From contig DAOUQC010000001.1 in the NCBI GenBank assembly GCA_030625775.1, positions 62,001 through 126,000 of the forward strand: a DNA stretch of 64,000 nucleotides, in the 5' to 3' direction. Positions within the stretch are counted from its first letter, which is position 1; every line of letters begins with the position of its first letter. A program made the translations under genes and the position numbers. Origin of the DNA: Verrucomicrobiota bacterium. GTDB taxonomy: Bacteria; Verrucomicrobiota; Verrucomicrobiia; Verrucomicrobiales; DEV007. The notes below the pieces were generated by a model. The model was not told where the DNA came from, made no database searches, and saw only the letters and a list, made by a program, of their open reading frames with translations. Shown here piece by piece: positions 1 through 8,270 of this stretch.

Positions 1-60
1 GGGGTTCCGTTTTTTTGTGGAGAGATCATTCCCGCGCTGCTGGGCGATAAAATTGCATAA
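1..60 (+). CDS. C-terminal end of an upstream gene (partial, uncertain)
   Basis: The first 60 bases read open in frame 1 and end at a TAA stop at 58-60, giving a 19-residue tail (GVPFFCGEIIPALLGDKIA). It lies on the same strand as the next gene and ends 66 bases before that gene's ATG. This is what the tail of a co-oriented upstream gene would look like, but 19 codons cannot identify a family and an open frame this short can arise by chance. Confidence 0.3.
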   Translation, partial: GVPFFCGEIIPALLGDKIA

Positions 61-126
61 AGAAATGCAGGCTTGAGGAATAAATGCTTGAACCGCTGTG
101 CTGCTGTAGGTCAGAATCATAGGAAT

Positions 127-1398
127 ATGAAAACTTTGATGAGCTCTGCATTGTTACTGATATTATTCGTAGGCTTCGCGGTGCCTACGGCTTCTGGAAT
201 TCCGATCACCAGCTCCAAAGGGAAAACCGTGGATTTTGCTGGAGTGAAATCGGCAAGTCCCGCTGGTCTGGAAGTGCAATTCAAGAAAGACGGCCCGCTC
301 ATGACGCTTCCATGGGGGCGCCTGGATTTACGGAAACTGGAAACTGAGAATCCAAAAATCCATGTAGCTAGGAAAAAAACCCTGGGTGGGGAAAAAGTGG
401 AACTTAATATGGGTTCTTTTGTTCCTGAGAAAGTAATGGAAGAGAAACCTTCAGGTCGACCGGGAAAGCTGGAGGCACAGGGGATTTATGAAACTACTAT
501 AAAGGGGAAGTCCTCCGAAAATTTCTCAACGATGGAGGTAGCAATCAAATTGCCCGGGGGTAAAACAAGAGGGGTGTTTGTCTACCTTACCGGAGCTGCG
601 GTACCGGCACCCGAAGGTGAAAAATATTTTAGGGCAGGTCTTTTTGATACGACATCCACTCCGATTGCGACAAGCGGGCCATGGTTTAATTTTGCCACTC
701 AGCATGGACTGGCAATTCTGGGGCTCGTAGTTGACGAAGCAAGCGGGATGAAAAAAGGAGCCGCTCCGTATTATGAAGTTTCAAAGGGAACAGGTGATGC
801 TTTGTACCGCGCGATTGATGTAATCGCAGGTTCCTCCAAACGGGCAGAATTAAAAACAGTGCCTATATTGTTGTATGGCCGTGATGTGGGGGGGGGAGCC
901 TTTGCATATAATCTATCCCAGTGGAAACCTGAGCGTATTGCTGCCGTGGTTGCATCAAAAGGAGCCTTTTATGATGCTGAGCCAACGGAAGCATCGGCCA
1001 AAGTGCCGCTCATGTTTATTCAGGGGGAGTATGACAATGACTGGGAATCCTATAATGGCAAAAATCTTGGTAATGAGGTGTTTGGGAAGCATGTCAAGCT
1101 GACTCCCAACTGGGTTTATGCGCTTGAACCTCGCGGGACGTCTGGGGATTCGTTGCAGGTTTTTACTCTTACCCAGGCATTTTTCAATGCTGTGACACCG
1201 ATGCGAATCGGGGGTGGAGAATTAAAGAATATAGATAAATCGTCTTCATGGGTAGGAGGATTTGAGCCGAAAAAAATTACCAAAGCAGGTAGCGGCACAG
1301 AGTGGACTGCTGAAAAATGTTGGTTGCCGGATGCCCGGTTTGCAAAAGCATGGTTGGCATTTATTTCAGGTACTCTGCAGGGAACCGTGCCTGAGTAG
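127..1398 (+). CDS. Exported alpha/beta-hydrolase-like protein with Asp at the nucleophile elbow
   Basis: About 423 residues. I place the start at ATG 127 because it begins a clean signal peptide (basic MK, then a hydrophobic run to about residue 24, with small residues before IPIT); the open frame extends upstream to TTG 73 but that adds a non-hydrophobic tail. The C-terminal two thirds resemble secreted esterase/PHB-depolymerase-like proteins: a strand, then the elbow YGRDVGGG around residues 250-257, then the PERIAAVVASKGAFYDAEP and PLMFIQGEYDND strands. The elbow normally reads G-x-S-x-G; here the serine position is Asp (about D253). That suggests either a non-catalytic protein or Asp nucleophile chemistry. 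Periplasmic or extracellular. No partner is obvious; the next gene is a purine permease. Confidence 0.75.
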   Translation: MKTLMSSALLLILFVGFAVPTASGIPITSSKGKTVDFAGVKSASPAGLEVQFKKDGPLMTLPWGRLDLRKLETENPKIHVARKKTLGGEKVELNMGSFVPEKVMEEKPSGRPGKLEAQGIYETTIKGKSSENFSTMEVAIKLPGGKTRGVFVYLTGAAVPAPEGEKYFRAGLFDTTSTPIATSGPWFNFATQHGLAILGLVVDEASGMKKGAAPYYEVSKGTGDALYRAIDVIAGSSKRAELKTVPILLYGRDVGGGAFAYNLSQWKPERIAAVVASKGAFYDAEPTEASAKVPLMFIQGEYDNDWESYNGKNLGNEVFGKHVKLTPNWVYALEPRGTSGDSLQVFTLTQAFFNAVTPMRIGGGELKNIDKSSSWVGGFEPKKITKAGSGTEWTAEKCWLPDARFAKAWLAFISGTLQGTVPE

Positions 1399-1452
1399 TG
1401 CATGAGGTTTTTTCATATAGACGGTCTGTACATACTCCAGAAGGCTTGATTG

Positions 1453-2793
1453 ATGTTGGAGCGATTCTTTCAACTGGAGAAGAATGGAACGACTTTGTCC
1501 CGCGAGGTGATCGGGGGGGTGACCACTTTTGCCGCGATGGCATATATTCTGGCGGTAAACCCAGCTATTTTGAAAGATACCGGCATGGAGCATGCTGCTC
1601 TGGTGACGGCAACGGCGTTGGCTGCGGCATTGGGAACTGCTCTGATGGCTTTGATGAGCAACTATCCGATCGCTCAGGCCCCGGGGATGGGGATTAATGT
1701 GTTTTTCACCTATGAAATCTGTTTGCGCATGGGTGTTCCCTGGCAGGGAGCTCTGGGAATGGTTTTTTGGAATGGTATCTTGTTTTTGATCCTTACTACG
1801 ACTGGCTTGAGGACGCAGGTCATTAAGGCCATTCCTGAAGCCTTGAAAATTGGAATTCAAGTAGGGATCGGATTGTTTATAGCTTTTGTTGGATTAAAAA
1901 ATTGTGGAGTGATCATGGGCGATGAAGCGACCCTTCTGCGGCTCGGGCCGATTTCGGATGGCTGGGTGCCAAATACGGCGACATTGGCGTCGCTGGGTTT
2001 GTTATTGATGGCCATCCTGACGATCAGAAAAATTCCTGGGGCAATTCTGATCAGTATCATGGTAGTTACTTTGCTTGGGATGGTGGTGCCTGGATCCGGA
2101 GAAGGTCTTGAAAAAATAACCCAAATGCCAGTTCGGTGGATTGATCTGCCGGCTTCGTTGACGCCGTTGTTGCTAAAGGTTGATTGGATGTATCCTTTCA
2201 CAAACTGGCAGATTGCCTGGGTACCAGTGGTGACCCTGATGTTTGTGGATATGTTTGATTCGATTGGCACCTTGCTCGGCGTATCGCGCCGGGCGGGGCT
2301 GGTTGATGCGCAGGGAGAACTTCCACGAATGGGGAAAGCACTGGCAGCCGATGCCACGGCAACATCACTTGGGGCAATGTTGGGAACATCGCCGGTGACC
2401 TCATATGTAGAATCAGCAACTGGGGTTGAAGCGGGGGCACGCACCGGTATGGCCTCTCTGGTGACAGCTTTTTGTTTTTTGCTGGCACTTTTTTTTCATC
2501 CCCTGATCCTAAGTGTTCCTGCTGCCGCCACGGCTCCGGCTCTGGTGTGGGTGGGGATCATGATGCTGTCGGGACTGGAGGGGTTTGATTGGCGGGATAT
2601 GCGTCAGGCGGTGCCGGCTATCATAACTATGATGATAATACCCTTTGGATTTGGCATAGCGAACGGTATTGCTTTTGGCTGTATTTCTTACTGCATGGTG
2701 ATGGCTTTGACGGGTGAATTTCGTCGGGTAAAAAAACTTATGTATGGTCTGGCCATCCTGTTTGCATTAAAATTTGTTTTGATAGGTATATAA
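1453..2793 (+). CDS. NCS2/AzgA-family purine (hypoxanthine/guanine/adenine) permease
   Basis: 446-residue polytopic inner-membrane protein, usual length for the AzgA/PbuG branch of the NCS2 (nucleobase:cation symporter 2) family. Diagnostic segments are GVTTFAAMAYILAVNPAIL near the N-terminus, APGMGINVFFTY in the third membrane region, MFVDMFDSIGTL in the middle, and SPVTSYVESATGVEAGARTG, all characteristic of this branch. ATG 1453 is chosen; a TTG directly before it (1450) is in frame. The likely role is proton-coupled uptake of purine bases for salvage. Exact base specificity cannot be read from sequence. Confidence 0.9.
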   Translation: MLERFFQLEKNGTTLSREVIGGVTTFAAMAYILAVNPAILKDTGMEHAALVTATALAAALGTALMALMSNYPIAQAPGMGINVFFTYEICLRMGVPWQGALGMVFWNGILFLILTTTGLRTQVIKAIPEALKIGIQVGIGLFIAFVGLKNCGVIMGDEATLLRLGPISDGWVPNTATLASLGLLLMAILTIRKIPGAILISIMVVTLLGMVVPGSGEGLEKITQMPVRWIDLPASLTPLLLKVDWMYPFTNWQIAWVPVVTLMFVDMFDSIGTLLGVSRRAGLVDAQGELPRMGKALAADATATSLGAMLGTSPVTSYVESATGVEAGARTGMASLVTAFCFLLALFFHPLILSVPAAATAPALVWVGIMMLSGLEGFDWRDMRQAVPAIITMMIIPFGFGIANGIAFGCISYCMVMALTGEFRRVKKLMYGLAILFALKFVLIGI

Positions 2794-2904
2794 GCGTGCT
2801 GATTCCACTGTATCCATATAGGGAAATCACCCATTCAAAGTTAAATTTTGTTAGCTTGGGCCTTGCAGGTTTTGGTTTATTATGTTTTCGTTATAAATAA
2901 TCCT

Positions 2905-4224
2905 ATGAAGAAAAAAGCACGCGGAATACACGAACTTTACAATGAAAATCCTGAAGCGGCTGACGAGGCCTTGTGGGGGAGACAAGTGGATCCGTTTACG
3001 CGAAGAGGTTTTTTGAGCCGCTCAGCTTTGACCGCCATGTCGGCAGCACTGGGGGCAAAGGTTGTCTTTTGGAGAGAAATGCCTGGAGGTTTGATTCCGG
3101 CTGCGCTCGCTCAAAGTGACAAAGCTTTCCAACTGCCGGGTAAGGTTGCAGGATTGACGGTTTTGAATGATCGTCCGATCAATGCCGAGACACCCCCTCA
3201 TTTACTGGATGACGATGTGACTCCAGGTGATCGTTTGTTTGTCCGCAACAATGGGAATCCGCCTCCTCTGGACAGCATTGATCCTGACAAGTGGACTTTG
3301 GAAGTGGGGGGCGAATCCTGCGAAAATCCACAGACTTTTACTCTGCCTGAGCTAAAAAAGAAATTCAAACATTACACCTATCAGTTGACGATTGAGTGCG
3401 GGGGTAACGGGCGGGGTGAATACAATCCACCGGCCAAAGGAAATCAATGGACTTTGGGAGCAATTGGCTGTCCGAAGTGGACCGGAATTCGCATGCGTGA
3501 TGTGCTAGAGCATTGCGGGATGAAAAAGGATGCGGTTTACACCGGCTACTATGCAAAAGACACCCATCTTTCCGGTGACCCGAAAAAAGACGCAATTTCC
3601 CGCGGAGTGCCGATTGCCAAAGCCCTTGAAGATGAATCTTTGATCGCCTTTGCGATGAACGGGGAAGATATCCCCTGGTTGAATGGTTACCCTCTTCGTT
3701 TGGTGACGGGAGGTTGGCCGGCATCTACGTCAGGCAAATGGGTGAACAAACTGGTGATCCGTAATCAGGTGCACGATGGCACCAAGATGACCGGCCAGGC
3801 TTATCGCGTGCCAAAGAAAACCGTGGCTCCGGGAACTTCTGTCCCCGACGAGGAGATGAAGATCATTGAGTCGATGCCAGTCAAATCCCTGGTGACTTTT
3901 CCAAAATCGGGACTCAGTCATCCGGTCGGCAAGAAACTCGCGGTTCGTGGTCACGCTTGGGCGGGGGATCTTGAAGTGAAAGAGATGTTTGTCTCGATTG
4001 ATTTTGGATCTACCTGGCAGAAAGCGGATTTGGAAGCTCCGGTGAACCGTTTGGCTTGGCAGCGGTGGAGTGCTGATGTGAAATTTCCCCAGACCGGATA
4101 TTATGAAGTTTGGGCGAGAGCCGTGGATAGCAAGGGCATCAGTCAGCCGATGATCTTGCCGGGTTGGAATCCCAAGGGGTACCTCAACAACGCCTGTCAC
4201 CGCATTGCCGTGCAGGCGGTGTGA
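2905..4224 (+). CDS. Molybdopterin sulfite dehydrogenase subunit (sulfite oxidase family), Tat exported
   Basis: 439 residues. The N-terminus carries a twin-arginine signal (TRRGFLSRSAL, Arg-Arg at about 33-34, followed by an Ala-rich hydrophobic stretch ending near ALAQ at 70). The mature part is a sulfite-oxidase-type oxidoreductase: the Mo-ligand cysteine lies in TIECGGNGRG (about C165), followed by the GYPLRLVTGGWPASTSGKWV segment and a C-terminal Ig-like Mo-co dimerisation domain (SHPVGKKLAVRGHAWAG, VSIDFGSTWQKADL). The next gene, 36 bases on, encodes a small c-type cytochrome, the SorA/SorB arrangement for periplasmic sulfite oxidation with electrons passed to cytochrome c. The substrate could be another small molecule; sulfite is the best guess. 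ATG 2905 is chosen over upstream in-frame codons because it precedes the Tat signal at normal spacing. Confidence 0.85.
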   Translation: MKKKARGIHELYNENPEAADEALWGRQVDPFTRRGFLSRSALTAMSAALGAKVVFWREMPGGLIPAALAQSDKAFQLPGKVAGLTVLNDRPINAETPPHLLDDDVTPGDRLFVRNNGNPPPLDSIDPDKWTLEVGGESCENPQTFTLPELKKKFKHYTYQLTIECGGNGRGEYNPPAKGNQWTLGAIGCPKWTGIRMRDVLEHCGMKKDAVYTGYYAKDTHLSGDPKKDAISRGVPIAKALEDESLIAFAMNGEDIPWLNGYPLRLVTGGWPASTSGKWVNKLVIRNQVHDGTKMTGQAYRVPKKTVAPGTSVPDEEMKIIESMPVKSLVTFPKSGLSHPVGKKLAVRGHAWAGDLEVKEMFVSIDFGSTWQKADLEAPVNRLAWQRWSADVKFPQTGYYEVWARAVDSKGISQPMILPGWNPKGYLNNACHRIAVQAV

Positions 4225-4260
4225 AGCTTGGAGGGTTTAACGTTTGCAAATCATCTCGAT

Positions 4261-4713
4261 ATGAACAAAAGGATTAAAATAATTGGGCTGCTGGCGGTGC
4301 TCGGAGCACTGTTGCTACCCGTGCTCGTTAACGCGGCTGATGATAAAAAGAAGGCCGAGGAAATGCCTCTCGACCCGGTAACTGGTATGAAAATGACCGG
4401 GGATTGGGAGCTGGTGAGAAACAACTGTATCATCTGTCATTCGGCTCAGCAGTTCCTGAGGCAAAAAGGAACACTGGTGACCTGGACGGAAATTGTGCAG
4501 TGGATGCAGAAAGATGGAGGCCTTTGGCCTTTACAGCCGGAGCTGGAAAAAAAAATTCTAGGTTATCTCGCAAGCAATTACGGGCCGAGCGATGCGTATC
4601 GCCGTGCGCCTATTCCTGCAACATTCATGCCGACCAATCCTTACGAGAGTAAAATCAGAAAGGAAGTAGAGGAGAAAAGGAAAGCGGGTTTGATTCCGGC
4701 GAAGAAGCCGTGA
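4261..4713 (+). CDS. Monohaem c-type cytochrome, probable electron acceptor subunit of the sulfite dehydrogenase
   Basis: 150 residues with a cleavable signal peptide (hydrophobic run ending VLVNA, residue 25) and one haem attachment motif CIICH at 56-60. A Met in PIPATFMPTNPY near residue 123 is a candidate axial ligand. It lies directly downstream of the molybdopterin subunit on the same strand, matching the SorB partner of SorA. ATG 4261 is preferred; the open frame extends to ATG 4228 but the upstream residues would disrupt the signal peptide. A GGAGG-like sequence at about 4230 is rather far upstream. Confidence 0.8.
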   Translation: MNKRIKIIGLLAVLGALLLPVLVNAADDKKKAEEMPLDPVTGMKMTGDWELVRNNCIICHSAQQFLRQKGTLVTWTEIVQWMQKDGGLWPLQPELEKKILGYLASNYGPSDAYRRAPIPATFMPTNPYESKIRKEVEEKRKAGLIPAKKP

Positions 4714-4756
4714 AGAAGGGGAGATCTGTGAATGGATGTGAATAACCAGAATGTAG

Positions 4757-4815
4757 GACGGAATGCCCGTCTGTTTTTGGATGGTTTGAATCAACGGATT
4801 GGCAATCCGTTCTAC
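4757..4815. repeat. Pair of inverted palindromic units with GTAGGAC / GTTCTAC ends (REP-like)
   Basis: Two hairpins face each other between a + strand and a - strand gene. The left unit is GTAGGACGG...CCGTC (stem 4757-4761/4767-4771, with the outward tail GTAGGAC beginning at 4753). The right unit is AACGGATT-GGC-AATCCGTT (4793-4800/4804-4811) followed by the tail GTTCTAC (4809-4815). The outer tails are inverted copies of one another. Single units with the same tail occur at 22547-22568 and 49101-49124, so this looks like a short dispersed palindrome family. Confidence 0.6.
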
Positions 4816-4840
4816 CTTTAGTGCTTAGAGTAAGAGGGTA

Positions 4841-5668
4841 TCACTTCAACTCGGGAAAAAACGGGTTGTGGGCTTTTTCTTCTGCGATGGTGCTCATCGG
4901 GCCGTGGCCGGGACAAAGGATGGTTGAGTCGGGCAGAGTGAGGATTTTGTTGCGGTTGTTTTCGAGGGCATCGGTGAAGGAAATCTGTCCTCCACCCATT
5001 GAACCGGCGAACATGGCATCACCGACGATGGCGATGGGTTGATCGAGGCCTTCGATATGGTATGTCGTGCCGCCGACCGAATGACCACTGGTAGTGAAGG
5101 TGTGCACCCGGAGATCACCGATGGCGAAGCTGGTGCCTTCGTCGAATTCGGCTGCACCGGGAATAGGCTCGAGGCGGTTGGCGTAGATTGAAGTTGCTGT
5201 CCCGCAGCCACTGAGCAAGGTTTTGAGATCGGCGATGTGATCCCCATGGGTGTGGGTGATGAAAATGGATTTGAGATCCAGATCGAGTGAATTTACTACG
5301 GTGAGAATTTCACTCGCATCCGTTCCGGTGTCGAAGGCAGCGGCGATTCGTGTGAGTGGATCCCAGACGAGGAAAGCATTGACCCGCATACCGTGCCAGG
5401 GCGTGTTGAACTGTCGCAAACCATCGAGATCGACGGTTTGGGGATACCATTCTTTTTTAGCGGAGACAACCAGTGCATCCGGATCAAGTTCCAGGGCCGA
5501 AGCCAGGGATCGAAGTGCGGCCTCGTCAGTGAATTGCCCCCCCGTCAGCTTCTGGATTGTTTCCAGGGGAACTCCGCTGGTTTTAGAAAGTTGTGGCGCC
5601 TGAATGCCAAGGCCACGCATCGCTTTGCCAAGAATGTCTTCAAAAAAATCTTCAATGGGGATTTTCAT
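4841..5668 (-). CDS. Metallo-beta-lactamase-fold hydrolase with an N-terminal XRE-like helix-turn-helix
   Basis: 275 residues. Residues about 15-68 (LGIQAPQLSKTSGVPLETIQKLTGG, then an ALRSLASALELDPDAL tail) have the pattern of an XRE/Cro-type helix-turn-helix. Residues about 90-275 form a metallo-beta-lactamase domain with the metal-binding set HTHGDH (139-144), H196 in SGHSVGGT, D217 in IVGDAMFAG and H255 in CPGHGP, so the hydrolase should bind two metal ions. This subfamily resembles glyoxalase-II-like hydrolases. The combination suggests DNA-binding coupled to hydrolysis, or a helix-turn-helix fold reused as a structural cap. It is last in the leftward block, 93 bases after mobA-fdhD. The start is the first Met of the domain; the substrate is unknown. 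Confidence 0.8.
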   Translation of the reverse strand: MKIPIEDFFEDILGKAMRGLGIQAPQLSKTSGVPLETIQKLTGGQFTDEAALRSLASALELDPDALVVSAKKEWYPQTVDLDGLRQFNTPWHGMRVNAFLVWDPLTRIAAAFDTGTDASEILTVVNSLDLDLKSIFITHTHGDHIADLKTLLSGCGTATSIYANRLEPIPGAAEFDEGTSFAIGDLRVHTFTTSGHSVGGTTYHIEGLDQPIAIVGDAMFAGSMGGGQISFTDALENNRNKILTLPDSTILCPGHGPMSTIAEEKAHNPFFPELK

Positions 5669-5761
5669 AGGAGTTGGGCGAATGTCGAATTTTGAACAAG
5701 GCGTAAAGAATGCAGGAATGGTAAGGGAATTCAGAGCGGTTTAACTTTCATCTCCTCGTTT

Positions 5762-7201
5762 CTATTCACATAGGCGTGTTTTTCCAGCATAAACATTAAA
5801 GCTTTTGTCTCGCAGGAATCCAACCAGCGTCTGTCCTGATTCCCGGGCAAATTTGATTGCCAGACTACTTGGAGCAGATAAACCTGCCACAAAGGGGATG
5901 CCGGCGGCCAGGGCTTTTTGCATGAGTTCGAAAGAGATGCGTCCACTCAGGAGCAGGATGGTATTGGAGAGAGGGAGCGATTGTTTGAGCAGGGCATTGC
6001 CGATGGTTTTATCCAGTGCGTTGTGCCGGCCGACATCTTCTCGAATGACTTGCAAATTTCCCTTGGGGGTAAAAAGAGCTGAGGCGTGAAGGCCTCCGGT
6101 GCGGCGAAAGCTTTTCTGATGTTTGCTCAGTCGGGCAGGAAGTGAGAGGAGATCTGCGACGGAAACTTTCATTGCATCCTCAGGCAGCGGCGCAAAGGAT
6201 TGGAATACGGAATCGATACTGCTTTTGCCGCACACCCCGCAACTTGATGAAGTAAAAACGTGGCGGGACAGCTTATCCAGTTCGGCACAGATGCCCTTTT
6301 TGAGAAGGACGTCGAGAACACTTCCTTGTGGGCCTCCCTCTGGCGGGCGGTTCGGGCATTCTGATATTTCAAAAAGATCATCAGCATGGCGGATGACACT
6401 TTCGGAAAACAGAAAGCCAGCAGCAAGTTCGCGGTCATGGCCCGGGGTTCGCATCAACACAGCAATGCTTCTTCCTTCGACTCTGAGTTCAACAGGTTCT
6501 TCAACCGCAACCAAATCCGGTTTGATTGTATTGGAAAAGCAGGTTCCGCCTTTTGATTCAGCTTGTTCTTTCCAGTGCTGAACATCATAAGGCAAAACTT
6601 CCTCGTGTTTCAATGCGGCTAAATCATCCTGCGTATTAAGATTGGAGAACAGTGGTTTTTCCTGGCTGGAGACATCACGACCAATAAGAATCCCTTCGTT
6701 GACAGCCTCCTGGATGAGTTTTTGCAGAGACAATTGACCGGAGGCCAGATGGCTTTGAATTTTTTCCAGCAGGCTGTGTGGGTAGATTGCCGCGAGCGGT
6801 TCCCAGTGGCCGTTGATTCGTGGGACAACACCTTGTCCGGAGTGGTGGGCTTCGGCGATCAGGCTACGCAAATAAGCAGGGCTGATCTGAGGTAGGTCTA
6901 CCGCCAGCACCAGCAGCCAGTCTGCTCGGTTGTGCTCTAGGCAGGAAGTGAGAGCTCCCAGCGGGCCATGCTCCGCCAGGCGATCTGTCACCAGCTCGAC
7001 GTCATGGGGAAGATCCTCGAATTTTTGCCCGGATCTTACGGAAAGAAGAACGGGCAGCTTGGAGAGTTGCTGTAACTTATCCAGCTGTTTTTTGTAGAGA
7101 GGTTCTTCACCCGCTGTACAAACGAGCAGGCTTTTGTCCTCTCCCATTCGCGAGGATTTTCCGCCGACCAACAAAGCAGTTGCTGTTTGGTCATTTGCCA
7201 T
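5762..7201 (-). CDS. Fused MobA (molybdenum cofactor guanylyltransferase) - FdhD (formate dehydrogenase sulfurtransferase)
   Basis: 479 residues from ATG 7201, which has a GGAG ribosome site just upstream; the frame is open further but into the preceding gene. Residues 1 to about 195 are MobA: LVGGKSSRMGEDKSLL is the GTP-binding signature, with LAVDLPQISPAYL as the Asp motif. Residues about 225-479 are FdhD: TPGHDRELAAGFLFSE, the cysteine pair SCGVCGK (about C321 and C324) that carries persulfide sulfur, and the C-terminal EDVGRHNALDKTIG motif. MobA converts molybdopterin to the guanine dinucleotide form and FdhD sulfurates bis-MGD for formate dehydrogenase, so the fusion links consecutive maturation steps. 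No formate dehydrogenase lies in the window, and sulfite oxidase does not need the dinucleotide form. The gene starts 10 bases after the parvulin gene, suggesting co-transcription. Confidence 0.9.
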   Translation of the reverse strand: MANDQTATALLVGGKSSRMGEDKSLLVCTAGEEPLYKKQLDKLQQLSKLPVLLSVRSGQKFEDLPHDVELVTDRLAEHGPLGALTSCLEHNRADWLLVLAVDLPQISPAYLRSLIAEAHHSGQGVVPRINGHWEPLAAIYPHSLLEKIQSHLASGQLSLQKLIQEAVNEGILIGRDVSSQEKPLFSNLNTQDDLAALKHEEVLPYDVQHWKEQAESKGGTCFSNTIKPDLVAVEEPVELRVEGRSIAVLMRTPGHDRELAAGFLFSESVIRHADDLFEISECPNRPPEGGPQGSVLDVLLKKGICAELDKLSRHVFTSSSCGVCGKSSIDSVFQSFAPLPEDAMKVSVADLLSLPARLSKHQKSFRRTGGLHASALFTPKGNLQVIREDVGRHNALDKTIGNALLKQSLPLSNTILLLSGRISFELMQKALAAGIPFVAGLSAPSSLAIKFARESGQTLVGFLRDKSFNVYAGKTRLCE

Positions 7202-7211
7202 TTCTCCGGGG

Positions 7212-8213
7212 TCAGCTGCCAAAGATACGCACGTCGGCATCTTTGCGTAATCTCTTGAGCCAGTCTTCGACAATTTTCTGTCGCTTCTCCTGTGTGACCA
7301 TTTTATCGACCTGCTCGTAAACTTCGCTCAGAGGCGGGGTTTTGCCTTCCTGTTTGGCATCGAGATAGAGCAGTCGCCAATCACTCCCGTCGTCGATCAC
7401 TTCGCTGACTTTACGAGGCTCAAGACTGAAGGCGATATCAGTAATTTTTTTATTCAATACGTCCTTACCGATAGTTCCGGCACTGCCTCCTGCTGAAGCA
7501 AAGCTGTCCTGGGAATAGGTTTTGGCCATGGTGGCAAATTCAGCGCCATCGAGCAGTTTTTTGCGAATCTCTTCAACTAAAGCCTTTTGAGAGGAGGCGG
7601 CTGCATTTCCTTCGCTGGTCTTTTTGGGAATTGAGAGCATGCGCAGTTTGACGTAGCTGTCACTGGCGAATTGACTACGGTTTTTTTGGTAGGTTATCTG
7701 GCGTTGCTTGGGTGTGTTGATCATGATCCTGCCACCTGAATTTTGTGAGCGCATGGCACCGACGATGATCTGCTCTTCCTGGATTTTTCTAAAATCAGGG
7801 AAAGTGAGGCCGGATTTTTGCAGTTCTTCATTAAACTTTTTCCGATCTCCCTTGAAGCGGTCACGGACGATGCGATCGACGGCCTGGTCGATATACTGGC
7901 GTTTGATTGCACCGCCTTTTATTTTAAATTCAGCGAGGATGAGCTTCCGATCGATCAGGTCTTTAAGTGCAGCCGTTTTGATTTCTCTAATTTTAGCGTC
8001 GCGGTCTGCAGGCGACGCCGTTTGGTTTTGGAATAACCAGAGTTGGGTTTGGGTCATCACGGCTCCGGCAACTTCTGCTTTGGTGACGACCTCACCATTT
8101 ACAGTGGCGGCAATTCCGTTGACCTCATCTGCTGCCTTGCTGGCGTGAGGCAGGAAAAAGATGGTAAAAGAACAGGCGAGAGCTAAAAAAATGGTGATTG
8201 AATTGAATTTCAT
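7212..8213 (-). CDS. SurA-like periplasmic peptidyl-prolyl isomerase (parvulin)
   Basis: 333 residues. A signal peptide runs to about residue 27 (PHASKA before ADEVNG). The N-terminal region (AATVNGEVVTKAEV, about 33-160) matches the SurA N-terminal chaperone domain, and residues about 180-295 are a PpiC-type parvulin domain (VKLRMLSIPKK, DGAEFATMAKTYSQDSFASAGG, RKVSEVIDDGSDWRLLYLD). The protein should assist folding of outer-membrane proteins in the periplasm. It lies between mfd (57 bases upstream) and mobA-fdhD (10 bases downstream) on the same strand. Confidence 0.88.
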   Translation of the reverse strand: MKFNSITIFLALACSFTIFFLPHASKAADEVNGIAATVNGEVVTKAEVAGAVMTQTQLWLFQNQTASPADRDAKIREIKTAALKDLIDRKLILAEFKIKGGAIKRQYIDQAVDRIVRDRFKGDRKKFNEELQKSGLTFPDFRKIQEEQIIVGAMRSQNSGGRIMINTPKQRQITYQKNRSQFASDSYVKLRMLSIPKKTSEGNAAASSQKALVEEIRKKLLDGAEFATMAKTYSQDSFASAGGSAGTIGKDVLNKKITDIAFSLEPRKVSEVIDDGSDWRLLYLDAKQEGKTPPLSEVYEQVDKMVTQEKRQKIVEDWLKRLRKDADVRIFGS

Positions 8214-8270
8214 GACAAATGGCCGGGGAAGGTAGACAGACTGAAAATAGAAAATTTCTAGGGAACCATG

